DNA of 6,147 nucleotides from an uncultured Lachnospiraceae bacterium (GTDB taxonomy: Bacteria; Bacillota_A; Clostridia; Lachnospirales; Lachnospiraceae): positions 1 to 6,147 of the forward strand of contig CADBNG010000185.1 of the NCBI GenBank assembly GCA_902795985.1, read 5' to 3'. Shown here piece by piece: positions 1 to 5,158 of this stretch (the stretch's first letter is position 1; each line of letters opens with the position of its first letter). Made by a program: the position numbers and the translations under genes. Under the pieces are notes generated by a model. The model was not told the DNA's origin. It did not search any database and saw nothing but the letters and a program-made list of their open reading frames with translations.

Positions 1-1
1 A

Positions 2-255
2 AAGCATCTTCTTCCTTGAAAATAATGCTATTCTCTACACCGAATCGGGCGGTTGCAACAGGATATTCAAGAGATTGCGTCCGTCCGAAGCGTCTTCTTT
101 CTTGAAAAAATGCTATTCTCTACGCCAATCGGGCGGTTGCAACAGGATATTCAAGAGATTGCGTCCGTCCGAAGCATCTTCTTTCTTGAAATAATTCTAT
201 TCTCTTTGCCAATCGGGCGGTTACAACAGGATATTAAAGAGAATGCGTCCGTCCC
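2..255. repeat. 84-bp tandem repeat, three imperfect copies
   Basis: Three head-to-tail copies start at about 2, 88 and 172. The last two are exactly 84 bp apart. The first is 86 bp because of a small insertion/deletion in its middle. Each copy carries the landmarks AATCGGGCGGTT, CAACAGGATATT and GCGTCCGTCC. The third copy is the most diverged near its end (TTAAAGAGAATGCG in place of TTCAAGAGATTGCG), and the array then stops. The first copy touches the window edge, so more copies may lie upstream. In the central copy TTCAAGA (66-72) can pair with TCTTGAA (100-106); the same arms recur at 150-156 and 184-190, so each unit could fold. Because 84 is a multiple of three, several frames stay open and give repetitive 28-residue peptides. 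No ribosome binding site or known domain supports these, and I treat the array as non-coding. Confidence 0.9.
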
Positions 256-307
256 GGAGCAAAAGGATGAACAAAAAGACTGTTATGTTCCATCCGGTGA
301 TTATCAC

Positions 308-463
308 TCATGTTTTCCCATGGCCGGCGCGATTTCTCTGCCTCCGTTCGCCTGCTTTCCCGCTGGCGTAAGAGGTGATTTTTTCATAGCATACCAGTAC
401 TGCCGCAGCGGAAAGAACGGTGCATGCTGTCAGGAACTTTGCCAATAGTATCGTTTTTTTCAT
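308..463 (-). CDS. Small hypothetical membrane or secreted peptide, 51 aa
   Basis: This minus-strand reading frame starts at ATG (463-461) and stops at TGA (310-308). A strong ribosome binding site, GGAAGGAG, lies six bases upstream of the ATG. The product begins MKKTILLAKF, followed by a hydrophobic stretch through about residue 25 (LTACTVLSAAAVLVC). The rest is short, polar and basic, ending in ERRQRNRAGHGKT. This is the layout of a signal peptide or single membrane anchor with a basic tail. There is no lipobox of the usual L-x-x-C form followed by a mature domain, and no recognisable family. It may be a genuine small membrane protein, or the surviving 5' end of a longer exported protein whose remainder has been lost, since the 84-bp repeat array begins only about 50 bases beyond the stop. 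The weak TATTAT-like box upstream on the minus strand is not convincing as a promoter. Confidence 0.45.
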   Translation of the reverse strand: MKKTILLAKFLTACTVLSAAAVLVCYEKITSYASGKAGERRQRNRAGHGKT

Positions 464-839
464 TTGTTTCTCCTTCCGACCGGTATTCTCAGGCTTTTAT
501 AATAACATGATTTTGCCCGACGATGCAGTCTTCGAATACTTTTTTGAATGATGCGGCAGAAACGGCGCATCATTCAGCCTGGAAAGGAGGGGCAAATCAG
601 TATGCGGAATATTGATATACACCGGATGCCAAAAAGAATGGATTGATTCTACAGGAAATCTCTGAAAGTGAAAAAGACATCCCACCCTGAAGATATTTAA
701 ATAAGTAATGCACGATATTTAGAATAAACAAAAGAAAAACAATAAACAGGCGCCCTCCGGGATGTTTTAAAAGAAGGATATAAGTACGCAATGAAAAAGG
801 ATAGTATATGCGCGCAGTAAAATGTAAAGCGGATGGTAC
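464..839. other. Gene-poor intergenic stretch
   Basis: No convincing gene is visible. The stretch is AT-rich and interrupted by stops in all frames. It holds one perfect hairpin (listed separately) and two very short frames with plausible ribosome binding sites. One is a 14-codon frame at 602-646 behind AAAGGAGG; the other is a 9-codon frame at 791-820 behind AGAAGGA. Neither peptide resembles a known leader: there is no run of a single amino acid as in amino-acid attenuators. On the plus strand TATAAT at 498-503 has only a weak -35 partner. The region may be decayed coding DNA or regulatory spacer. Confidence 0.5.
546..575. repeat. Perfect 10-bp inverted repeat (hairpin)
   Basis: GAATGATGCG (546-555) and CGCATCATTC (566-575) are perfect complements around a 10-base loop. 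Six T residues precede the stem on the plus strand (540-545), and no T-run follows it. On the minus strand it is followed by A residues. It is therefore not an intrinsic terminator in either direction. It could be a protein-binding site or an RNA stem just ahead of the AAAGGAGG at 584-590. Confidence 0.55.
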
Positions 840-872
840 CGCTCTGCTGATAAATCAGAGCGTTTGTTATTT
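840..872 (+). terminator. Terminator-like hairpin upstream of the ene-reductase promoter
   Basis: CGCTCTG (840-846) pairs with CAGAGCG (856-862) to give a 7-bp stem with a 9-base loop, followed by the T-rich tract TTTGTTATTT (863-872). This has the shape of a modest intrinsic terminator. It sits directly before the promoter at 870-898 and would insulate the downstream gene from upstream transcription. No obvious plus-strand gene ends nearby, so its client transcript is unknown. Confidence 0.5.
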
Positions 873-898
873 ACACGGAAAACCCCTGACAGTATAAT
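870..898 (+). promoter_or_regulatory. Housekeeping-sigma promoter of the ene-reductase gene
   Basis: TTTACA (870-875) and a perfect TATAAT (893-898) are separated by exactly 17 bases. Transcription would start near 905, giving a leader of about 45 bases. The ribosome binding site GGAGG (938-942) lies seven bases before the ATG at 950. The leader is too short to hold a known riboswitch. Confidence 0.8.
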
Positions 899-949
899 CA
901 GATTACCGGCAACAGTGAGCCGTACAGACCAATCAACGGAGGAAAAGAA

Positions 950-2914
950 ATGCACGAAAAATATCCACATCTGTTCCAGCCGCTCAAGGTGGGCAATGTT
1001 GTACTGAAAAACAGGATCATGACCCCGCCGATGTCGCTGCAGAATACTGCGGCCAATCATTTTTACGGCCCGAAAGCGGCTGCTTTTTATGAATTGAGGG
1101 CCAGGGGCGGATATGCCAATATTACAGTCGGGGATCTTATTGTTGAGACGACGCACGGAAAGGCTCATTCGTTTCAGGCGCACGGTGACGATCCGGCAAT
1201 TACACCCTGGCTTGCGCGGATCGCAAGAGCGATCAAACGGCATGACTGCATACCCGGCATAGAGCTTGCGCACGCGGGCAAATACGGCGGAGTGAAATGT
1301 CTCGCGAATCCCGAAGCAACAGGGACCTTCTCCTACGGGCCTTCGGCAGAGACCATGGCCAGCGGTATCGAAGTGCGCGAGATGAGCGAAGAGATGATGT
1401 TTGAGATCGCGGACTGCTTCGCGAAGGCGGCCCAGAGGGCTTATACAGCCGGATTTGAGATGTTCATTTTCCACGGAGGGCACGGCTGGCTGATCAACCA
1501 GTTCCTCTCCCCGTACCACAACAGAAGGACGGATCAATACGGCGGTTCGACCGAAAACCGGTGCCGCTTCCCGATCATGATCATTGATGCGGTGCGCGCC
1601 GCGCTGCCGCCGGGGACGCCTCTCGATTTCCGCATGAGCGGATCGGAATTATATGAAGGAGGATACGATATCGAGGAAGGATGCCGGATCGCGGAGATCC
1701 TCCAGGATCATCTGGACATGATCCATGTTTCCGCGGGCAATCACGAAATCCTCGCGCATATCGGAAGGACACATCCGCTTTGCTTCCTGGATCACGGATG
1801 CAATGTATACCTCGCGGAGAAGATCAAAAAGCATGTCACCAAAATCCCGGTAGCCTGCGTCGGCGGAATCAACGACCCGGCCATGGCGGAAGAGATCATT
1901 GCCGGCGGAAAGGCCGATGTGGTCTGCGTCGGCCGGGCGAGCATAGCGGATCCGCAGTGGGCCAACAAGGTCCGCCAGGGAAAGGAAGAGGATATCCGCA
2001 AGTGCATGAGATGCCTTTCCTGCCTGAGCGTTGTTCCCACGCACCGGGCAAACTGGTGCGCGATGAATATGGACATCGGCGAAGAACTGAAGGCGCTGAG
2101 CGCGCCCCTTCCGCCGATGGCTCCCCATTCGAAGGTGCTTGTCGCGGGCGGCGGCCCCGGAGGAATGAACGGGGCATTGATCGCGGCCCAGCGGGGACAT
2201 GATGTCATTCTCTGCGAAGCATCCGATGAGCTCGGGGGCCAGATCCTGTGCGACCGGTTCATCGGTTTCAAAGATGATTTCTACGGCTATTCCCAGTGGC
2301 TGATCCGGCAGCTGAAAAAGATGCCGAACGTGGAGATCCGGATGAATACAAGGGTGACCCCGGAACTGGTGAAGGAGATCGCCCCCGATGCCGTGATCTG
2401 CGCGATCGGCGCCGATCCGTTCATCCCGCCGATCAAGGGAGCGGACCTTGGCCATGTCTATACCCCGCAGGATATGAAAAAGACCGAAGAAATGATCGGT
2501 GAGAAGGTCGTCATCATCGGCGGAGGCCTTGCGGGCTGCGATGCCGCTGTCGATTTCAACCGGAAGGGCAAGGACGTTACCGTGGTCGAAATGAAGGACC
2601 GCCTCGCGGCGGATGCGGAAGCCTTCTACCGTGTAGGCCTTATGCTGGAACTGGAGAAGGGTGTGAAATCCTTCTGCAGCGCGAAAGTTGAAGAGATCAC
2701 GGAAACCTCTGTTGAGATCATCGATTCGGAAGGAAACCGGGTATCGCTTCCCGCGGATACCGTCATCCTGGCAACCGGTCTTAAGAGCCGCGAGCAGGAG
2801 AGCCTGGACATCGTCGACGCCTGCGCAAGATCCTGGCGCGTCGGCGACTGCGTCCGCCCCGGCCTTATGCGCAATGCCGTACAGGGAGGACATTACGCGG
2901 CCATGGATATCTGA
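950..2914 (+). CDS. FMN/[4Fe-4S]/FAD ene-reductase (Old Yellow Enzyme family, 2,4-dienoyl-CoA reductase/BaiCD-BaiH type)
   Basis: This 654-residue cytoplasmic flavoenzyme has the full domain order of 2,4-dienoyl-CoA reductase, trimethylamine dehydrogenase and the BaiCD/BaiH bile-acid reductases. Family members pass NAD(P)H electrons through FAD and an iron-sulfur cluster to FMN, which usually reduces an activated C=C bond. The N-terminal TIM barrel (about 5-345) opens with LKNRIMTPPMS and carries the H175-G-G-H178 substrate pair, a conserved FRMS arginine (R228), and the FMN phosphate site GRASIADP (329-336). Cysteines 352, 355, 358 and 370 form a C-x2-C-x2-C-x11-C cluster site. The FAD-binding glycine motif is VAGGGPGGMNGA (398-409). 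A second nucleotide motif, IIGGGLAGCDAA (522-533), should bind NAD(P)H. The C-terminal VGDCVRPGLMRNAVQGG closes the FAD domain. Length matches the family. The proton-donor tyrosine expected in HxxHGY is tryptophan (W180). The start is fixed by GGAGG seven bases upstream. The substrate cannot be told from sequence. It has its own promoter and terminator, so it is probably monocistronic. Confidence 0.93.
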   Translation: MHEKYPHLFQPLKVGNVVLKNRIMTPPMSLQNTAANHFYGPKAAAFYELRARGGYANITVGDLIVETTHGKAHSFQAHGDDPAITPWLARIARAIKRHDCIPGIELAHAGKYGGVKCLANPEATGTFSYGPSAETMASGIEVREMSEEMMFEIADCFAKAAQRAYTAGFEMFIFHGGHGWLINQFLSPYHNRRTDQYGGSTENRCRFPIMIIDAVRAALPPGTPLDFRMSGSELYEGGYDIEEGCRIAEILQDHLDMIHVSAGNHEILAHIGRTHPLCFLDHGCNVYLAEKIKKHVTKIPVACVGGINDPAMAEEIIAGGKADVVCVGRASIADPQWANKVRQGKEEDIRKCMRCLSCLSVVPTHRANWCAMNMDIGEELKALSAPLPPMAPHSKVLVAGGGPGGMNGALIAAQRGHDVILCEASDELGGQILCDRFIGFKDDFYGYSQWLIRQLKKMPNVEIRMNTRVTPELVKEIAPDAVICAIGADPFIPPIKGADLGHVYTPQDMKKTEEMIGEKVVIIGGGLAGCDAAVDFNRKGKDVTVVEMKDRLAADAEAFYRVGLMLELEKGVKSFCSAKVEEITETSVEIIDSEGNRVSLPADTVILATGLKSREQESLDIVDACARSWRVGDCVRPGLMRNAVQGGHYAAMDI

Positions 2915-2950
2915 TCCGGCCGGCATTGAAAAAGAAACAGAGTCATTCAC

Positions 2951-2995
2951 GAAAGCCCGGAAAAAGAATGCCTTTTCCGGGCTTTCAAAGCCCGG
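2951..2995 (+). repeat. Overlapping inverted repeats able to form two alternative hairpins
   Basis: GAAAGCCCGGAAAA (2951-2964) is fully complementary to TTTTCCGGGCTTTC (2973-2986), a 14-bp stem with an 8-base loop. The right arm CCGGGCTTT (2977-2985) is also complementary to AAAGCCCGG (2987-2995), so one segment can pair on either side, although the second pairing has almost no loop. The first hairpin is by far the more stable. It lies 37 bases after the ene-reductase stop. It lacks an immediate T-tract and may protect the 3' end of the mRNA, with termination occurring at the following element. Confidence 0.7.
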
Positions 2996-3037
2996 GGACT
3001 TATGGAGAAGGGAAAACTTCTGCGGAGTCCGTTTTTT
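2996..3037 (+). terminator. Intrinsic terminator of the ene-reductase unit
   Basis: GGACT (2996-3000) pairs with AGTCC (3026-3030), and AGAAG (3006-3010) pairs with CTTCT (3017-3021). The hairpin has a small internal loop and a GGAAAA apical loop. One G follows, then six T residues (3032-3037). This is the only element after the ene-reductase with a proper T-run. Confidence 0.7.
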
Positions 3038-3106
3038 ATTGTCCCTCCGCTGAGATAAAGCTATAATATAATCCAACCTGTCAAACAGACTTTAAGGAGG
3101 GACAAT
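3038..3106 (+). promoter_or_regulatory. 11-bp inverted repeat spanning the VOC promoter and ribosome binding site
   Basis: ATTGTCCCTCC (3038-3048) is the exact reverse complement of GGAGGGACAAT (3096-3106). The right arm contains the ribosome binding site and ends directly before the ATG at 3107. The left arm covers the -35 element, upstream of the predicted transcription start. RNA from the local promoter would lack the left arm and leave the ribosome site free. RNA reading through from the ene-reductase gene would contain both arms and could hide it. Confidence 0.7.
3039..3067 (+). promoter_or_regulatory. Promoter of the VOC-family gene
   Basis: TTGTCC (3039-3044), 17 bases, then a perfect TATAAT (3062-3067), with a second overlapping TATAAT at 3067-3072. 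The predicted start is near 3074, leaving a leader of about 33 bases. The -35 abuts the upstream terminator T-tract. Confidence 0.7.
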
Positions 3107-3499
3107 ATGGCATTGATAAAAGGACTTCACCATGCGGCGCTGAACGGGACCAGCAAAGAGGAGATGGAACGGGCGGCGGCCTTTTATACGGACGTGCTCG
3201 GCCTGAAGGCTGAACGCCGGTCGGAGGAGATTATCATGGTGGATACGGGCTGCGGCATTGTGGAGATTTTTGCCAATGATGAGCAGGAGCTGCCAAAGGG
3301 AGTTGTCAAGCATTTTGCTTTTGCCGTTGATGATACGGATGCCTGTGTGAAGGCGGTCACGGAGGCAGGGTACGAGGTGTTTGACGGGCCCAGAGACGTG
3401 CTGATTCCGTTCGATCCGCCCGTGCCGGCACGGATCGCTTTCATGAAAGGGCCGCTGGGAGAAGAGATTGAATTTTTCCAGGAAAAAGAGCCGGAATGA
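3107..3499 (+). CDS. VOC superfamily (glyoxalase/bleomycin resistance/dioxygenase fold) protein
   Basis: This 130-residue protein has the paired beta-alpha-beta-beta-beta modules of the vicinal oxygen chelate superfamily, which includes glyoxalase I, fosfomycin- and bleomycin-resistance proteins, methylmalonyl-CoA epimerase and extradiol dioxygenases. Module one begins IKGLHHAAL and runs through FYTDVLGL to IVEIF. Module two begins VKHFAFAVDD and ends EEIEFFQ. Likely metal ligands, by position, are H9, E53, H69 and E122, so the divalent-metal site appears complete. FYTDVLGL (26-33) is the usual signature helix end. Length is normal for a single-chain two-module protein that works as a dimer. 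The specific reaction cannot be assigned; lyase, isomerase and sequestration roles all fit. The start is fixed by AAGGAGGG immediately upstream. It has its own promoter and lies between two stronger transcription units. No good intrinsic terminator follows. Confidence 0.88.
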   Translation: MALIKGLHHAALNGTSKEEMERAAAFYTDVLGLKAERRSEEIIMVDTGCGIVEIFANDEQELPKGVVKHFAFAVDDTDACVKAVTEAGYEVFDGPRDVLIPFDPPVPARIAFMKGPLGEEIEFFQEKEPE

Positions 3500-3579
3500 G
3501 AGAATAAAACAGCAGGAAAAACTTCTCTTTTGCGGAAGAAAAACAAACGGTGCTTTTCGTCATCGTGTTATAAAAGTTT

Positions 3580-3606
3580 TCTATTAATTGCCTATCATTT
3601 AATAGA
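3580..3606. promoter_or_regulatory. AT-rich inverted repeat upstream of the operon promoter
   Basis: TCTATTAA (3580-3587) and TTAATAGA (3599-3606) are perfect 8-bp arms separated by 11 bases. The site ends 19 bases before the -35 element, a typical place for an activator dimer. The spacing suggests half-sites about two helical turns apart. No regulator gene is present in the window to match it. Confidence 0.5.
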
Positions 3607-3619
3607 CGAACCGCATGAT

Positions 3620-3631
3620 TGTCAATTGACA
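3620..3631. promoter_or_regulatory. Perfect palindrome overlapping the -35 box (candidate operator)
   Basis: TGTCAATTGACA is a perfect 12-bp palindrome. Its right half is the -35 hexamer TTGACA (3626-3631) of the operon promoter, and TTGACA repeats again at 3632-3637. A protein bound here would block sigma-factor contact, so this is a good candidate repressor site. The left half gives a TTGACA on the minus strand as well, but no minus-strand gene lies that way. Confidence 0.6.
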
Positions 3632-3654
3632 TTGACAGCCCGGACCGATATAAT
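3626..3654 (+). promoter_or_regulatory. Perfect-consensus promoter of the molybdoenzyme operon
   Basis: TTGACA (3626-3631), 17 bases, TATAAT (3649-3654): full consensus in both boxes with ideal spacing. Transcription should start near 3661, leaving a leader of about 67 bases before the first ATG. A promoter this strong paired with a palindrome in the -35 suggests high output under tight repression. Confidence 0.88.
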
Positions 3655-3727
3655 AATTATGACTTTATATGTGGTTTAAGTTTCAAGCGGCTTTGACGGT
3701 CGCCCATTTGCATCGGGTAAAATTATC

Positions 3728-4159
3728 ATGGAAAGAACAACAAAACGAAGCAACGAAGACAAGGTCCGCCTGAGCTTCCTGGATAAGGAAAAAGCCAACC
3801 TTATTGATTCCGTTGAGGGCGGAAACATGGTGGCGGTGATGTCGGGGATGGAGGTAATGTATGTTTTTCTTCATGATAATATGTACCACTGCGTGATCCA
3901 TAAGTTTGACGCGGAAGAAGGCCGGCAGAAGGCGTTCGAAAGAACAGCCCGGAACCGTGCCATGCTGAACAATCTGAACAGCGCCGCCGATCACATTTTT
4001 GAGATCGGGTATCAAAAGGATATGGACAGGCTGGGTGTAATGGTCGCCGCGGAGAAGGGGATCATATCCTATCTGGATATGACCGGCCAGCTTCCCGCGG
4101 AAGATGTGGACTTTATGAGCTGGCAGGAACCGGAAGACCAAAAGGAGGATGAGCAATGA
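3728..4159 (+). CDS. Hypothetical protein, 143 aa, first gene of the operon
   Basis: I do not recognise this protein. It is soluble, with no signal peptide or membrane segment. The N-terminal 30 residues are charged. A hydrophobic, methionine-rich stretch follows (M34, M38, M41, M44 within about 34-47), probably beta strands. A long charged helix spans about 61-85 (DAEEGRQKAFERTARNRAML), and the tail is acidic (QEPEDQKEDEQ). It has a single cysteine, C55, and no helix-turn-helix, so it is not an obvious regulator. The start has only a weak ribosome site (GGG 11 bases upstream), unlike all later genes in the operon. An internal ATG at 3827 behind GAGGGCGG is possible but would remove a coding-like N-terminus. 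The stop overlaps the next start as ATGA (4156-4159), which implies translational coupling. Its position suggests a role tied to the molybdoenzyme, but that is inference. Confidence 0.75.
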   Translation: MERTTKRSNEDKVRLSFLDKEKANLIDSVEGGNMVAVMSGMEVMYVFLHDNMYHCVIHKFDAEEGRQKAFERTARNRAMLNNLNSAADHIFEIGYQKDMDRLGVMVAAEKGIISYLDMTGQLPAEDVDFMSWQEPEDQKEDEQ

Positions 4160-4353
4160 AAACCTATCAATTCGTGTGCAGAAGCACCCCGCGTGGTTTC
4201 ACCGAGTACGCGAGCGTCCGTGAGGACGGCAAGGAAATCAAGCGGATCGACAGGGATGTGTGGCAGGAGACCGTCACTCAGTTCCGGACGCGCGTCGGCG
4301 CGGAGCTGGAAGCCGAAGGATGCGTTATGGCCGAGCATCAGTACACACTGTAA
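4156..4353 (+). CDS. Hypothetical small protein, 65 aa
   Basis: I do not recognise this protein. It starts at the ATG overlapping the previous stop, behind AAAGGAGG (4141-4148) inside the end of the preceding gene. The product is soluble and mixed in charge. It begins MKTYQFVCRSTPRGF, likely a beta hairpin, followed by a helix over roughly 33-55 (RDVWQETVTQFRTRVGAELE) and a short end EGCVMAEHQYTL. Cysteines are C8 and C56. The alternation of strand, strand, helix and strand suggests a small alpha/beta fold. No known small electron carrier or metal-binding motif is present. Tight coupling to its neighbours and a strong ribosome site support a real gene. A function cannot be assigned. Confidence 0.75.
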   Translation: MKTYQFVCRSTPRGFTEYASVREDGKEIKRIDRDVWQETVTQFRTRVGAELEAEGCVMAEHQYTL

Positions 4354-4370
4354 AAGGAGGAGATGCGCAA

Positions 4371-4835
4371 ATGGAATTTATTTCGATTTTGGTGAAACAT
4401 CATGCGGGTCCCACCGGTGATGTACTGATCTGCAGAAGCGGAGACGGCGCATGGGGCTTCCCTCATGACAGAATCCGTACGAATGAAACAAATGAAGAAG
4501 CTGCCAAAAGAGTTGCCTGGGAACAGCTGGGCATCGAAGTTTCCGGCGGACAGCTGCTGATGGTCGGCCGCAACCTGAAGGAAGACGGCATCGTCGAGCA
4601 TCTTTACGAGGGAAACATCACCCACAACACCCATACCAAGCACAACTATCACAACTATCTTGAAGTGATCGACAAATGGCAGGCCGAGCCGAAAGCCGGC
4701 GCGTTCACCGAATTCAAGTGGGTCCATCCGTCGGAGCTGGGCGAATACGAATTCGCATGCGACGACAAGAATTTCATGGCAAAGTATGACCCGTGGATCA
4801 ACGCCGGATTCATTCCGGAAGTTCGCATGTTTTAA
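4371..4835 (+). CDS. Nudix-fold protein with degenerate Nudix box and histidine ladder
   Basis: This 154-residue protein looks like a Nudix-fold member: AWGFPHDRI leads into a box-like segment, D33-x5-E39-x7-R47-V-A-W-E51-Q-L-G54-I55. Against the canonical G-x5-E-x7-R-E-U-x-E-E-x-G-U, the first Gly is Asp, the Glu after Arg is Val48, and the second Glu of the EE pair is Gln52. E39, R47, E51 and G54 remain. Canonical enzymes use these glutamates for metal and nucleoside-diphosphate hydrolysis, so activity may be altered or lost. Residues 85-94 read HNTHTKHNYH, with histidines at 85, 88, 91 and 94, a possible metal-binding strip. KWVHPSELGEYEF (117-129) is a usual late Nudix element. The ATG at 4371 is chosen over the upstream in-frame ATG at 4260, which would overlap the previous gene, because AAAGGAGG lies 10 bases before it. 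An ATG at 4363 opens only a 10-codon frame. Confidence 0.8.
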   Translation: MEFISILVKHHAGPTGDVLICRSGDGAWGFPHDRIRTNETNEEAAKRVAWEQLGIEVSGGQLLMVGRNLKEDGIVEHLYEGNITHNTHTKHNYHNYLEVIDKWQAEPKAGAFTEFKWVHPSELGEYEFACDDKNFMAKYDPWINAGFIPEVRMF

Positions 4836-4848
4836 GGAGGGTCAGATC

Positions 4849-5145
4849 ATGAAAAAATATTTCTTTGAAGCCACGAAAAAACAGTGGGAAAAACCGACCG
4901 AGCCGAAGCAGTATCTCTGCGCGACCGCGAAAGTGACCGTTCTTGCGGAAAACGATGAGCAGGCGCTGGAACTTGCGAAGGCAAAGCTTCGCGAGAAGTA
5001 TCTCGGCACCGGCACGATCCTCGGAGAAGTCCGTCCGGCAGGATGCGCGGAACTGGCGATCGACTGGAACTACGGTTATGGTGATGAGCGCAAAGCCGGA
5101 ACGCCCGAAGTCCGGGCCGCTGTAAGCGCGGACTGCACACGATAA
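4849..5145 (+). CDS. Hypothetical protein, 98 aa
   Basis: I do not recognise this protein. The start is set by AAGGAGGG (4834-4841), which overlaps the previous stop; an in-frame ATG at 4786 lies inside the Nudix gene and is rejected. The product is soluble. It begins MKKYFFEATKKQW, then a strand-helix unit of common type, AKVTVLAENDEQALELAKAK (27-46), then KYLGTGTILGEVRPAGCAEL and an aromatic stretch DWNYGYGDE (72-80). The tail is flexible. Cysteines are C24, C66 and C96, not arranged as a cluster site. The strand-helix-strand pattern resembles small ferredoxin-like-fold domains, but this is only a structural guess. It shares with the 65-residue protein an N-terminal MK-x-Y start and small size, without convincing sequence similarity. 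Confidence 0.8.
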   Translation: MKKYFFEATKKQWEKPTEPKQYLCATAKVTVLAENDEQALELAKAKLREKYLGTGTILGEVRPAGCAELAIDWNYGYGDERKAGTPEVRAAVSADCTR

Positions 5146-5158
5146 GGAGGAATGTAAC

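Noticed and set aside
2..255. CRISPR array
   Set aside because: The units are contiguous 84-bp tandem copies with no unique spacers, and no cas gene is present.
53..448. 131-codon plus-strand frame through the repeat array
   Set aside because: Its first half is just the 84-bp repeat read in one phase, its second half is antisense to the small minus-strand gene, and it has no ribosome binding site or domain.
602..646. 14-codon frame behind AAAGGAGG
   Set aside because: It has good initiation signals, but the peptide is too short, shows no leader-peptide character and has no adjoining attenuator.
791..820. 9-codon frame upstream of the terminator-like hairpin, considered as an attenuator leader
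   Set aside because: There is no run of one amino acid and no alternative pairing with the hairpin, and the next gene's promoter lies after the hairpin, so attenuation of it would make no sense.
767..1537. 256-codon minus-strand frame
   Set aside because: It overlaps the ene-reductase start and its promoter, has no ribosome binding site that I can see, and encodes nothing recognisable.
1649..3076. 475-codon minus-strand frame opposite the ene-reductase
   Set aside because: It is the mirror of a well-supported gene with complete family motifs, and its product shows only the low-complexity composition typical of antisense frames.
3499..3530. AGAGAA/TTCTCT pairing after the VOC gene as a terminator
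   Set aside because: The stem is six AT-rich pairs with an 18-base loop and only a short T-run, too weak to call.
3620..3654. Divergent minus-strand promoter using the palindrome's left half
   Set aside because: A TTGACA is present on the minus strand, but the -10 is weak (TTAAAT) and no minus-strand gene follows.
3661..3727. Molybdenum-cofactor or other riboswitch in the operon leader
   Set aside because: The leader is about 67 bases, shorter than the molybdenum-cofactor riboswitch, and I see no matching stem arrangement.
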